Part shown: piece by piece, positions 50,973 to 61,421 of the stretch
How positions within the stretch are numbered: the first letter of the stretch is position 1
How the letters are laid out: every line of letters starts with the position of its first letter
NCBI GenBank assembly: GCA_013399305.1
Contig: VXAI01000140.1
Span: 1,508,755-1,572,754 of the forward strand
From: Rostratula benghalensis
Lineage: Eukaryota > Chordata > Aves > Charadriiformes > Rostratulidae
Reading direction: 5' to 3'
DNA: 64,000 nucleotides
The notes under the pieces: model-generated
Told to the model about the DNA's origin: nothing
What the model saw: only the letters and a program-made list of their open reading frames with translations
Database searches by the model: none
Program-made: the position numbers and the translations under genes

Positions 50973-53900
50973 GTGCTTATATGATTAATGCAAAGCATTA
51001 TGTTTTCACAGTAGCAGGAGTCAAGAAGCCAGATTAAAGACCAAGGTTACATTTATTTATTTATTTTTAATGAAATGTTCTAAACTCCTCAATTTTTCAA
51101 AGGTACTGAGCAGCCGCAATAATTAGGTCTGTGTCAGCAGGAGGAACCAGAATGCCAAAAAAAGCAGCTCAGCCCTGTTAATTACCCAAAACCTAGGTTT
51201 TTCTAATGAAACATTGACAACACTAGACACTCCATCACAACTCGTCCCCCCCCAAATGCACCACCAATGAAAAGCAATCATCTCGGAGTGGCAGTCTTTA
51301 ATCATTATTAGAGACAAGGTTCAGAAATTAGTTCAGAGAAAGCAAGAGAAGGGAGTTTCAGCCTGTGCTGGACAAATACTGCTGTATCTAAAGATGATAA
51401 TTTCCAAGAGTGAAGCAGCAGCACCAGAGCGGTAGCAACTTCCCACGCAGCCAGCATAACTCCAGAAATGAGAGCAAGAGCTATTCCGAATACCAAGTAG
51501 AAAAAAAATATAAAAATCCCTATCAATACAAATTCAGAGGAGACAAAAACCGGTAAAGCCAACCAGAAACACATGCAGCGCTGCAGACTGCACACAGATG
51601 CAAAATTATTCTGAAAGACAAGTCATTTTCTGAAGAATTGGACCAATGTAAACCTAACAGAAGAGAGCAGTTCAGAGCCAGGCCCGCAGCCTGTTTTGGC
51701 CATGCACAACCCTTGCTCACAGACACATCTCAGTTCAAGTGTGTTTATGACTGCATTGTAATTTATTTTAAAATATGAATGGGGCATTCTTTTCCTCCAG
51801 AAACACTGCATTGTTAAAATGCCACTACATTAAAATAACTTACTGCTTACTACATTTCAATCAAAAAACCTACAGATTACAGCACTGACACTTAATATAT
51901 ACTGCGTGCTTTCAGCAAGAACAGCATCTGGAGCTCATTTCAGCCAGTTTGTTCTCCTGTGGACCAAACTTAGAGACACGCTTTAGAAACCAGGGAAGGA
52001 GTAAGTCTGTCAGCACGTGCAAAACTACCTTCTCCAAAGTTACAGAAAGACTTAGTTGAAGGTTCTCAAAATACATAAATATTTAGCCTTACGTTTCACG
52101 TAGCAGTTCCACTTAGAGCAGAAATACCACATTTTAGCGTCCATGCTTAAAGAACACTTTTGTTCAGGTTCTCCAAACAAGAGGAAGTAGAACGGAAAAG
52201 CCCACAAAAGACTGTGTAAGTGATGTTTTTCCCTGTTGTTATTGTTCCTAGAATTCACCCCTGTTTCACCACCGTACTGTTGCTCCGTCATAACCAATGC
52301 AAATACTGATCTTGCACGTATTTGAAATCAAGAACGTAAAATGAAGATTCAGAAAGACAATCCATTAAAAAAAAAAAAAAAAAATTAAAAAAGTTGCATA
52401 TTTGAGGTTTTGAAGAGCTGTCTCACTATTTCATACGCAGGCATTTTGCTAGGTGGGTGCTCTAGTTTATGCCTAAACAATAAGCTAATTGTTTCTAAAA
52501 TAACAAGATTGTTCACAAGAACTTTTGTGTGACTTTTTTTAAATCAAGTGAGAGTGAGCTGCAGATCCTATCTGAACATTCCCCTGCAGCATTATCATTC
52601 TTTGATGCTGAAGCACTCTCCCAAGTTCTCAAACAAGGAGTGAATGAAAGTGAAAATGAAAGTCAAAACAGGCTACTTCATGCAAACAAAACATCAGAAG
52701 CAGTAACTCCACTGCTGAAATAAACCTGATAAGCCAAACTTACTGCAGAAAACTCTTTGGCCTGAACTAGACAGTAAATTCCATAAAATAATCACGAGAG
52801 CCTCTTTCAATGCTTAAAATGTTTTTATATGTAGTTTATTCTGTGAAAGCAAATTCAACTTCCAAAATTATTCTCTTAATCTTTCAAAAAATTTAGGCAA
52901 GAATTTCCAACTCCAAGAGATAGAATTTAAATTTGAAGAAGCAGTTACTCATAACTATTGAAAGCAGCCAATGTAAGTGCCAAACTTAACAACAAGAAGA
53001 AAGGCCAAGTATTAGAAAAGAGGCCACAGTTTATTGCAAGTCAATTTGAACATCTCAGTTCCTGAGGTCTGGAAAGTACTTCATCTGTCCCCTGACACTA
53101 CAGGCTCCCACTGATGTGAGGAATTATGACACGAAGGTCAATATTCCAAACACACAAATCAGCAGTTAAGTAGTTGTATAATGGAGATTTTTGCTTGACT
53201 GTTTAAAAACAGCTTGTAGTCTTCTTCTCTGGCAAATTTATTTAAGCTCATTTTGCACAGGAAGGAAGATGGGCCAGACCCATACCATTAACTGTTAACT
53301 GCTGTCTATTCAGCTCCAAAGCCATCCACCTGGACCACCACCGCACGAAATTCTTGTCTGACTAAACAAATACCTTAAGACAATTCCCAAGAATCTGCCT
53401 CTTCCCATTACAAGATGGAAAGGGAGGAGAGACAACACATCTTCAGGTAAAACAAACAAACAAACAAACCAAAAAAAAACAGTCAAAATGAGAATGGGTA
53501 TGCACCCCAGGTTAAAATATGACCATCTTCAGGGCCAATGTCAGTCAGCTAACAACAGTGTCAGGAGGTAACACTCAGCACCAAGAGTCAAGTTGGAAGT
53601 TGCAAAACGTCTCTTGGGAAGTATTAAAAAAACCCTCACAACCCAACAACCAAAACCACACCACTAACTCACAGGTGCCAAGCTAAAAAAAAAAAATGCA
53701 CTGTCCTCTGCATGATAACGACACCAGCTCAGAAAAATCAGAGTACAGAACAAAATCAACAGGTCCAAGATAAGTACGCAGCAAAGCCCTCATCAGGAGA
53801 GACACACACCACATGCAGCTGCTTCTGCAATGGTCTGACAAAAAAAAAAAAAAGCAAGTGGAGGCAAGACCAGTGCACACACACACCCAACCAGTAAAAG

Positions 53901-53973
53901 AGCAGCAAGCTTCCCGTTTCAGCACCACCAACTTCCTCCACCACTTGTGCAGCAACGAAGAGCCACGTCTTAC

Positions 53974-54077
53974 CATTTTTTGGTGCACTCTACCATCAGC
54001 TCCTGGTAAGAGGCCACAAACTGGAACTTGGATGCATGTTTCCCAACACGCTGTAGTCTTTTCCAAACTGAAGCCAT
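53974..54077 (-). CDS. EHBP1: EHBP1 first coding exon (exon 2), residues 1-35
   Basis: The minus strand reads ATG at 54077-54075 and continues MASVWKRLQRVGKHASKFQF, then VASYQELMVECTKK, ending in TG, the first two bases of Trp35. The donor immediately follows as TG|GTAAGA (intron starts at 53973). The coding part is 104 bp, which is 34 codons plus 2 bases, and the missing G is the first base of the exon at 22062. The basic N-terminus leads into the C2-like domain. The start is chosen because it matches the family N-terminus. The 5' splice acceptor is uncertain: a CACAG ending at 54095 would give 17 bases of 5'UTR, and a CACCAG ending at 54108 would give 30. Several overlapping frames on both strands here are shadows. 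Confidence 0.96.
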
Positions 54078-54094
54078 GACAGTGAGAAAATATT

Positions 54095-55418
54095 CTGTGA
54101 TTTAATTCTGGTGAGTTAAAGTACCTCTGTGAATACCACCGTAAGTTTCAGAGTGTGCTCAGTACTAGCAGATTTATATACAAACACCATAGAAACAGTG
54201 CATGAGGAACTTGATGGGATGTCTACAATTCATATTCTGCCTCTCCCTTCTTCAGTGTAAATCCCAGTCCAGCTGAACAGCTCATCACTGGCCAGGAGCA
54301 GGATGCAATAGGAGCAGTCAGGTAATTGAAAGGAAGTTCTCTCAGGGAATCATCATTCCTCACACAGTAGATGATGTGGAGACTGCAGGACTGGAAGGCA
54401 AGTAAGACAAGGGAAGAAAGCATCAGTTAATGTACTCCACACTACAGTGCTGCAATTCCCCACAATTTCATACCTTTCAGACAACTACAATAAACCACAA
54501 AAACATGCCCCTTTCCTGTTGTCATCCCCCTCCTCCAATTAAATAAATAAATAAGAATGCTGCAGCAATTTCAGGAATGCAAACCACGAGTCTGTTTGGA
54601 AACACATCAACATGTCCTTCTATCAGCACCATCATAATTGGCAACAACAACAAAAAAAGGACAGGTCAGGGCCACACCAAATCCTTATGAAGCATCTCCA
54701 GGAAGCAAAGCAAAGTGGCTGAGGTGCTGCCAATATGCACCCAGAGGGAGGAACACGGGGAGATGAAGACAAGTTCTTTGTCTTGATGACAAAAGGTGTA
54801 ACAGTTGTTTCCCCCTCTCTCTCTCACACATGCACACACACACACCTCCCACTCCCATTTCTCCTTCCAAGGAGGAGGAACAGCCGAGAAGCAGCAAGGG
54901 AGAGCTACTACTTAAACGCCCGTGCCAGGGTGAGGGGGATGAAAGGGCAATTCCTGAGCCCTGGCTGCCCAGGATTCCCCATCCTCCTCCTTGAAAGGGA
55001 AATGCTTCACTACCCTGAACCAAGACATGCTCATCGGGGAGGTGAGAAGGCAGAGAAGAAACCCAGATGGGTCTTCTCCCTCCACAAAAAAAGCAGCATC
55101 TCTGCTGGGTGCGGAGGGGAAAAAAAAACCCTTCCCACTAAGAACACGGGGAAGCAAAAGGTGGCGAGAAGGCAGAGCAGGATGACATTCAAGCTTCCAA
55201 AGGAGGCAACCTGGAGTAGAGGGACGCCGCGCTAGGGGAGGCCCTCCCGAGGGAGCCCCGGTGCGAGGAGCGCCCTGCTCCGCCCCACCGGCCCCTGTCA
55301 GCTCAGCGGCCAGCCCATCGGCAGCTCCTGGGGATTTACAGATTAAAACGCCAAGGGCTGGGAGCGGGAAGGCGGAGGACGAGACACGGGGCAGCTCCCT
55401 CCGCCCCGCGGCACTCAC
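54095..55418 (-). other. EHBP1 intron 1 (about 1.3 kb)
   Basis: This lies between the putative exon 1 donor (GTGAGT at 55418) and the first coding exon. The acceptor is uncertain (54095 or 54108). The intron becomes increasingly GC-rich towards the CpG island and contains a CT/CA dinucleotide tract at about 54814-54846. No coding signal is supported; frames of 60-175 codons on both strands are unrestrained GC-rich sequence. Confidence 0.65.
54814..54846 (+). repeat. CT/CA dinucleotide tract
   Basis: CTCTCTCTCTC passes into CACACATGCACACACACACACC. Confidence 0.9.
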
Positions 55419-55613
55419 CTCACGGGCGGTCCCCGGCACCAGGCGGCGAGGCGAGAGACAGCGCTGTCGCTGCCCATTACTGCGGCAGCGTCCTGCGGCT
55501 GCCGTCCCCCTCTTCCTCCTGGAGCCTCATGGCCAGCAACGGGCATACGGCGCTTGCCCTCGCTGAGCTGAGCAGCCCGCCCGGGTGCCGCCGCGCCTCA
55601 CGCCGCCACCATC
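55200..55613. promoter_or_regulatory. CpG island at the EHBP1 5' end
   Basis: From about 55200 the sequence changes from the AT-rich background to GC-rich DNA with many CG dinucleotides (for example GGGACGCCGCGC, CCGCCCCGCGG and GCCGCCGCGCC), and it continues to the gap edge. This is the only such island in the window. Its position just upstream of the first coding exon marks it as the promoter/first-exon island of EHBP1. No TATA box is seen; vertebrate CpG-island promoters usually lack one. The core promoter probably lies in the missing 921 bases. Confidence 0.75.
55419..55613 (-). other. EHBP1: Putative EHBP1 5'UTR exon 1 (3' part; 5' end in gap)
   Basis: On the minus strand a GC-rich segment ends CCCGTGAG|GTGAGTGC, a strong donor with the intron starting at 55418, 1.3 kb upstream of the first coding exon. 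It reads in the same direction as EHBP1 and lies in a CpG island, so it is the natural first exon. It has three upstream ATGs in the visible 195 bases: a 4-codon frame (55612-55598), a 17-codon frame (55530-55477), and an ATG at 55477-55475 that stays open to the donor. None is in frame with the EHBP1 start under either acceptor choice. The exon's upstream boundary is lost in the gap at 55614. RNA evidence would be needed to confirm it. Confidence 0.65.
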
Positions 55614-56534
55614 NNNNNNNNNNNNNNNNNNNNNNNNNNNNNNNNNNNNNNNNNNNNNNNNNNNNNNNNNNNNNNNNNNNNNNNNNNNNNNNNNNNNNNN
55701 NNNNNNNNNNNNNNNNNNNNNNNNNNNNNNNNNNNNNNNNNNNNNNNNNNNNNNNNNNNNNNNNNNNNNNNNNNNNNNNNNNNNNNNNNNNNNNNNNNNN
55801 NNNNNNNNNNNNNNNNNNNNNNNNNNNNNNNNNNNNNNNNNNNNNNNNNNNNNNNNNNNNNNNNNNNNNNNNNNNNNNNNNNNNNNNNNNNNNNNNNNNN
55901 NNNNNNNNNNNNNNNNNNNNNNNNNNNNNNNNNNNNNNNNNNNNNNNNNNNNNNNNNNNNNNNNNNNNNNNNNNNNNNNNNNNNNNNNNNNNNNNNNNNN
56001 NNNNNNNNNNNNNNNNNNNNNNNNNNNNNNNNNNNNNNNNNNNNNNNNNNNNNNNNNNNNNNNNNNNNNNNNNNNNNNNNNNNNNNNNNNNNNNNNNNNN
56101 NNNNNNNNNNNNNNNNNNNNNNNNNNNNNNNNNNNNNNNNNNNNNNNNNNNNNNNNNNNNNNNNNNNNNNNNNNNNNNNNNNNNNNNNNNNNNNNNNNNN
56201 NNNNNNNNNNNNNNNNNNNNNNNNNNNNNNNNNNNNNNNNNNNNNNNNNNNNNNNNNNNNNNNNNNNNNNNNNNNNNNNNNNNNNNNNNNNNNNNNNNNN
56301 NNNNNNNNNNNNNNNNNNNNNNNNNNNNNNNNNNNNNNNNNNNNNNNNNNNNNNNNNNNNNNNNNNNNNNNNNNNNNNNNNNNNNNNNNNNNNNNNNNNN
56401 NNNNNNNNNNNNNNNNNNNNNNNNNNNNNNNNNNNNNNNNNNNNNNNNNNNNNNNNNNNNNNNNNNNNNNNNNNNNNNNNNNNNNNNNNNNNNNNNNNNN
56501 NNNNNNNNNNNNNNNNNNNNNNNNNNNNNNNNNN
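55614..56534. other. Assembly gap, 921 N
   Basis: A run of 921 N separates the CpG island from a CR1 fragment. GC-rich promoters are often lost in short-read assemblies. The gap probably holds the EHBP1 transcription start and the 5' part of the adjoining CR1. Apparent open frames of more than 340 codons here are only N. Confidence 1.
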
Positions 56535-57439
56535 GGGTCAAGTGCACCCTCTGCGAGTTTGCCAAAAACACCGAGCTTTGCGGCACGGTCAGCACGCTGG
56601 AGGGAAGGGGGGGGGGGGGGCATCCAGAGAGACATTTGGACAGGCTGGAGAGGTGGGAGCAGGTAAACCTCGTGAAGTTCAACCAGGCCAAGTGCAATGT
56701 CCTTGCATCTGGGTCGGGGCTACCCCAGGCACAAATCCAAGCTGGGCAGAGAATGGATTGAAGGCAGCCCTGAAAAGAAGGACTTGGGGGTGGATGTTTC
56801 TGGGTGAAAAGCTCATCATGAGCACATAATGTGCACTGGCAGCTCAAAAAGCCAATCCCATCTTGGGCTGCATCCCCAGCAGCCTGGGCAGCAGGGCGAG
56901 GCAGGGATTCTGCCCCCCTGCTCTGGGGAGAAACCTCTGCAGGGCTGCCTCCACCTCTTGGGGCACCAACATCAGAAGAACATTGGACCTGTTGGATCAG
57001 GGCCAGAGGAAACCATGGAGATGCTGCAAGGGCTGGAGCCCCTCTGCTGTGAGAGAGTTGGGGGTTCAGCCTGGAGAAGAGGAGACTCCAGGGAGACCTT
57101 CGAGCCCCTTCCAGTCCCTAAAGGGAACTCCAGAAAAGCTGGGGAGGGACTCTTCTTGGTCAGGGAGAGGAGCCATAGGTCAAGGGGGCAAGAGTTTTGA
57201 ACTGAAAAAAGGAGATATAGATGAGATCTCAGTATGAAATTCCTTGCTGTGAAGGTGGTGAGGCCCTGGCCCCAGGTGGCCCAGAGAAGCTGTGGCTGCC
57301 CCATCCCTGGAGGTGTTCAAGGCCAGGTTGGACAGGGCTTTGAGCAACCTGGTCTGGTGGGAGGTGTCCCTGCCCATGGCTGGGGGATGGAACTCAATCA
57401 TCTTTAATGTCCCTTGCAACTTGAGCCATTCTATGATGA
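56535..57439 (+). mobile_element. CR1 LINE fragment abutting the assembly gap
   Basis: The plus-strand copy begins at the gap with an RT region (VKCTLCEFAKNTELCG, where active CR1 has FADDTKL) and runs through TGGACAGGCTGGAGAGGTGG, CATCTTGGGCTGCATCCCCA and CTGGAGCCCCTCTGCTGTGA to CTTGAGCCATTCTATGATGA. The RT Asp pair has become Lys-Asn, so it is inactive. A 12-base G run near 56609 sits inside it. Its 5' part lies in the gap, between the gene's CpG island and the flank. Confidence 0.95.
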
Positions 57440-59039
57440 GTGCTCCACAAACATCTCCCCAATGCTGGAGCTGGGATGTCCTGCAGAAAGGGGAGAGGGA
57501 GCAGCAAGGCAGGGTACATGTGGGGATCCCTGTAGGATATCACAACCAAGTGTAAGCCCTCGGTTCTGATGCCAATCTAACACGAAAGGGGGGTTTATTC
57601 CAGTTGATGGAGAAGACAGCATGCTACTCAGTGCCCACTTGCTTACTGAAAGATCTCCTTACACCTAGGCAAGTACCTCAAGGCTTCCATCCCAAAGCAA
57701 GATCCAGCAAGAAAGGAAGGAAGGGAGGATTAAAACAAGTATTTTGTTGCTGTGTACATTTTTATGATGTGCTGTATGTATATACATCTATTTAAGTACT
57801 GTTGGGATGGGAAGAAACAAACAAGAAGCAGACAAGCGTGCTGCCACAGAACTTGATGAATGTTACTTGTTGCAGAACTGTATTTTAAGGCACCACACAT
57901 CAATTACTGATGTGTGTTGGGGCCAGGAGAATACTTTACCCAGATCTACTGAGGTCAGTGCCAACTCTCCAGTCCCTTTGTTCACACAGGACCAAACTTT
58001 GGATGGGATCTATAAAGTTTGAAAAGCAGCAGGTGAGGGTAACCTTTTGTGCACAGCCCACTGCCTCAGAAAGCTGAATGCTCTTGCAAATTTGACATTA
58101 GCCCATCAGTTGATTTCCTCAGTGACATTTCTGCAGGCTCATGTACAGGACAGGGAAAGCAAGATTTATAATGATAGCTATTTCTAGCAAAGGTCATTTC
58201 TTTATTGGTGAACAACCTGTCCTTAGTCATGCTGACGACGTGGCATTGAAGGAAGGGAGAGGCTGTACAGCTTTAAAGCTTAACAGGGAATAACATAAAC
58301 AGAGCATAGATCATCTTTCTATTTGGACCAGGAGGCTTGCAATCTCACACCATCAGGGCAAGGCCAAGGAGAAGGAAACAAAATCCAGAAACAAAACCCC
58401 CAAATCCAGAAAAAAAGCCCCCAAATATTGGGATTTCTATGTAGGTTGCAAGGGAAGCTGGATATTTCAGTGTCACCATGGCAGGAGCGGGGTGGGGGAT
58501 GGAGCCACAAAACACGAGCACATATTTTTAGATAGTGAGGGTGTCCTTGGGTGGAACCAGTGGTTTATGAAGAAGTTGGTCAGGTTGCTCTAGGGAGCAA
58601 CCTGGTCTGCCCCACCAGCTTCCCAGTTTGAGCAGCTCTCAGCATTCAGCTCCGCACTGTCTCCAGCACAACAGGAATGAGGGCATGGTCAGACACACAC
58701 ACGCTTCCTCAGGTGTCCCTCCTGAGGCAGAGGCAGCAGCAGTTTTGACTGGAATATGGCTTAAAGGGGTTGTACCATACGTAGTACAGATCTTTAAATA
58801 ATAAACCATTATCTGCTTCTTCATCACATGAATATTTTACCTGCTTGCAGAAGAGAATGTCTTTTGACACTGCACATAAAATGATACATCATTTTTTCCC
58901 CATAAATGGGAGGACCCTTCTGGGAGTCATGTGAAAGTTGCTCATTGGCTATTGACCTTGAAAGTCAGAATTATTGAGCTTGAAATTGGGGGTATCAGCC
59001 ACTCTGGTGTAGCTAGCTTTGCTTGTTTTCATCATTGAG

Positions 59040-59347
59040 CCTCTGCTCCGCTCTGGGGATACCCCATCTACATCCAGCTCCGGAGTCCTCAGCACAGCAA
59101 GGACACGGACCTGTTGGAACTGGTCCAGAGGACAGCCACAAAGATGATCAGAGGACTGGAGCACCTCTCCTACGTAGACATGCTGAGAGAGGTGAGGTGT
59201 TCAGCCTGGGGAAGAGAAGGCTCTTGGGACAACGTATACCAGCTTTCCAGTGCCTGAAGGGAGCCTACAGGAGAGATGTGGAGGGACTTGATCAGGGAGT
59301 GTAGCGAGAGGATGAGAGGTAATGGTTTTAAATTGAAAGAGGGGAGA
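59040..59347 (+). mobile_element. CR1 LINE fragment, 5' half split by LTR insertion
   Basis: It reads CTCTGCTCCGCTCTGGGGAT, ACCTGTTGGAACTGGTCCAG and GGTTTTAAATTGAAAGAGGGGAGA, then stops abruptly at 59347 where an LTR begins. It resumes at 59799. The CR1 was therefore there first. Confidence 0.95.
59342..59347 (+). repeat. Target-site duplication, left copy (GGGAGA)
   Basis: This is identical to 59799-59804 on the other side of the LTR insert. A single copy is expected in uninterrupted CR1, as seen in the related element near 31500. Confidence 0.9.
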
Positions 59348-59463
59348 CGTTGGGGAATGGTTACAGGACCAGGGTCATAGATCTTTAAATCAACTGCTTG
59401 AGAAATCTCAGGTGTGAAAGTTGCCTCAATGTGCTTCGAAACAAGTTAACAATAATGAGTGCG

Positions 59464-59532
59464 AATCTAAGCTGATACAGAAGACATAAATAACAGAAAA
59501 TCTAAGCTGATACAGAAGACATAAATAACAGA
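59464..59532 (+). repeat. 35-bp tandem duplication within the LTR U3
   Basis: The 34 bases starting AATCTAAGCTGATACAGAAG are repeated exactly at 59499-59532, with a period of 35 bp. Direct repeats in U3 are commonly enhancer duplications in retroviruses. Whether that applies here is inference. Confidence 0.9.
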
Positions 59533-59775
59533 ATCTGTTAAGCAATTAAATATAACGACTTGGCTGATCCTCAAGGCCAAGTTCTCAGGCTTGCTGTTAA
59601 CCAATTAGAGCTTTGCTGCCTGTAACTTGTATCCAATTAGTAATTGCCAAGTGAGTATGTTTATGTAAGAAAGCAATATATGAAAGAGTTTCACCTGCAA
59701 TAAATGAAGAAGGATGCTTATTAATCATATTGATTATCTGCGTGTTCTCCGCTGATGAGAAATCCGCACAACAAT

Positions 59776-59793
59776 TGGCGCCCGAACAGGGAC
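59776..59793 (+). other. Retroviral primer-binding site, tRNA-Lys type
   Basis: TGGCGCCCGAACAGGGAC is a perfect complement of the last 18 bases (including CCA) of the vertebrate tRNA-Lys used by many retroviruses. It begins two bases after the LTR end, the usual spacing. No internal retroviral sequence follows. Confidence 0.93.
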
Positions 59794-59798
59794 CAACA

Positions 59799-59804
59799 GG
59801 GAGA
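59799..59804 (+). repeat. Target-site duplication, right copy (GGGAGA)
   Basis: This is the partner of 59342-59347. It directly follows the CAACA end of the LTR insert. Confidence 0.9.
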
Positions 59805-60025
59805 TTTAGATTAGATACTATAAAGAAATTCTTTGCTGTGAGGGCGGTGAGACCCTGGCCCAGGTTGCCAAGAGAAGCTGAGGCTGCCCCATCCCTGAAG
59901 GTGTTCAAGGCCAGGTTGGACAGGACTTTGAGCTACTTGGTCTAGTGGGAGGTGTCCCTGCCCAAGGCAGGGGGTTGGAACTCCATGATCTTTAAGGTCC
60001 CTTCCAACCTGAACCATTCTGTGCT
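59799..60025 (+). mobile_element. CR1 LINE fragment, 3' half after LTR insertion
   Basis: It starts with the duplicated GGGAGA and continues TTTAGATTAGATACTATAAA, GAAATTCTTTGCTGTGAGGG, CCAGGTTGGACAGGACTTTG and CCCTTCCAACCTGAACCATTCTG. Together with 59040-59347 it makes one continuous CR1 once the 451-bp insert and one 6-bp repeat are removed. Confidence 0.95.
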
Positions 60026-61170
60026 AATACTGGATTATGTAAAAATGCAACTACTTCCCTAGAGTTTGTCTCAGATCCTGAGCTGCACTCTGTAGCTGAG
60101 CTATGGTTTCTGCTGGATTTCTGGCACAAATCAGGCTTATAACTAGCACGATCCTCCCCCAAGTCAACATGGGCTTCCTCCCTGCCCTCTCAAACCAGGG
60201 AAAGGGGTATGGGCCTCTCACCCATGCCCTTGCTAATCCTTTTTGGCCAATTATTGGTTCCATTGGGATGTGAGCTGCCAACAGACCTTCGGAAGGCTTT
60301 TGAGTTGTTCTGGTCCAGGACTTGGGCTGGTTACCTGGGAACCCTGCTGTGGCCTCCAGCTTCCAAGCTGCAGCTGAAGACCCTACCCTCCTTCTCAGAG
60401 AAATTGCTCGCACCCTTTGAAACTCCTAAAGTTTCCCCCAATATTGCAAGATCTCAGGACTGCTGCTCTTAAAAACTCTAAAATAAACAGATAATCTGTA
60501 GGATAAGTCTCCCCACACAACGAAGGAAAAAGCAGCCTTATGCTGTAGTACTTCTTAGGCCTGGTGTAACCTGAATCCAAAATCTATGAAGGAAATGGAA
60601 ACTGTTAATAAATAATGATGCTTGAAACACAAGTCACCGAACAAAGCACCAGACCTTCTGCATTTCTTCCACAGGACAAAATGTCTATCTCAGTTTAAGG
60701 AAAACAAAATCTTGGCCAAAGATATATTAGGAATTAGACTGGACACTGCACGGTATTCAGAAGATAAATCAGAGAAGCTTACATATTAACTCTCGGTAAT
60801 ATATAGAGAATAAATACAACTTTTGAAATAAAACAACTTGATATTTCTCCAGTATGAGGAACCAAGGACCTCCTCAGGGCCTCTGGAATTTTAAATTACC
60901 TTGTTTGATCCACTTTACAGCAGCCAGATTTCTGTCTGCTATTTTCCAAGTTCAAACCAAGCATATGTGTACTCCAGACTCTGTGTTCTCACTCTGATGT
61001 GTTCTGGAAATCCTTGCCTCATCTCCCAAATCCTGAGCAGGTTATCTGTGCTTAAAAAACCCCCCAAAAACAGTAATGGCTCCCTTTAAGTATGTTGGAA
61101 TTACCCTGTAAGCGCAGACCACCTGAAAAACTGGGACAGAAATCTTAAGATAAATGTGCAGAATCAGGAA

Positions 61171-61190
61171 CACACACACACACACACACC
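61171..61190 (+). repeat. CA dinucleotide microsatellite
   Basis: About ten CA units followed by C-rich sequence. Confidence 0.95.
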
Positions 61191-61421
61191 CCTCACCCCC
61201 CATTTCTGAGTAGTACAACTTTCACATTCCTGTATAATGCTTTAAGAAGGAAAATCACTGTCTCTTCCAGGACAGCTCCAAATAGGTAGAAAACGCATGC
61301 CCTCTGGCAGCTTGGGTAAGGAAATTTGGCTGGAGACAAGGCAGAGGAATGGAAACGAACACACTAACATGCAAAGGGCTGACCTTTCTAATGACCCAAA
61401 TATTCCCCCTCTCCAAAGTAA

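Larger units (their letters stand above)
22063..53973 (-). other. EHBP1 intron 2 (31.9 kb)
   Basis: It is bounded by a GTAAGA donor at 53973 and a CAACAG acceptor at 22063. It holds CR1 copies at 24418-24765 (+), 28632-29551 (+), 31125-31728 (+), 37118-37575 (-) and 48944-50710 (-). It also holds an AAT/AAC microsatellite near 23001, a 17-bp minisatellite at 27456-27551, simple repeats and a small gap at 34904. Long repeat-poor stretches (31729-37117 and 37576-48943) show no recognised exon or RNA gene. In vertebrates EHBP1 is a neighbour of OTX1 and may host conserved regulatory elements, but none can be identified without alignment. Confidence 0.85.
9850..55613 (-). other. EHBP1: EHBP1 gene, 5' portion (exons 1-4 of a longer gene)
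   Basis: EHBP1 is an adaptor that links endocytic recycling to actin. In the known family an N-terminal C2-like domain contacts membrane, NPF motifs bind EHD proteins, a calponin-homology domain meets actin and a C-terminal bMERB domain binds Rab8/Rab10. Only the start is present here. Three minus-strand coding exons at 53974-54077, 22005-22062 and 9850-9945 join without a frame break and give 86 residues that match the EHBP1 N-terminus as I recall it, starting MASVWKRLQRVGKHASKFQF. A putative 5'UTR exon ends at 55419. Introns 1, 2 and 3 are about 1.3 kb, 31.9 kb and 12.1 kb. The next exon, expected to begin around DPHAEEF, was not seen in 1-9849, so the gene runs off the left edge. NPF, CH and bMERB regions are outside the window. 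The assignment is firm; the transcription start is not visible. Confidence 0.95.
59348..59798 (+). mobile_element. ERVK-like LTR joined to a tRNA-Lys primer-binding site, flanked by 6-bp duplications
   Basis: This is an old endogenous-retrovirus remnant with no coding sequence. The LTR spans 59348-59773 (426 bp), starting CGTTGGGG (expected TG, first base changed) and ending CACAACA. It has an A/T-rich TATA-like box near 59675 and AATAAA at 59699-59704. After AT comes the 18-base sequence TGGCGCCCGAACAGGGAC (59776-59793), the primer-binding site complementary to the 3' end of a lysine tRNA. CAACA (59794-59798) follows and then host CR1. GGGAGA occurs at 59342-59347 and 59799-59804; a 6-bp duplication and lysine primer are typical of class II ERVs. 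There is no gag, pol or env. Confidence 0.9.

Noticed and set aside
54735..55439. Frames of 64-175 codons on both strands near the CpG island
   Set aside because: GC-rich sequence has few stops. The minus-strand frame crosses the clear donor at 55419/55418 and does not match EHBP1.
55477..56847. Very long open frames (345-456 codons) on both strands
   Set aside because: They are almost entirely N translated as X; only the ends are real sequence.
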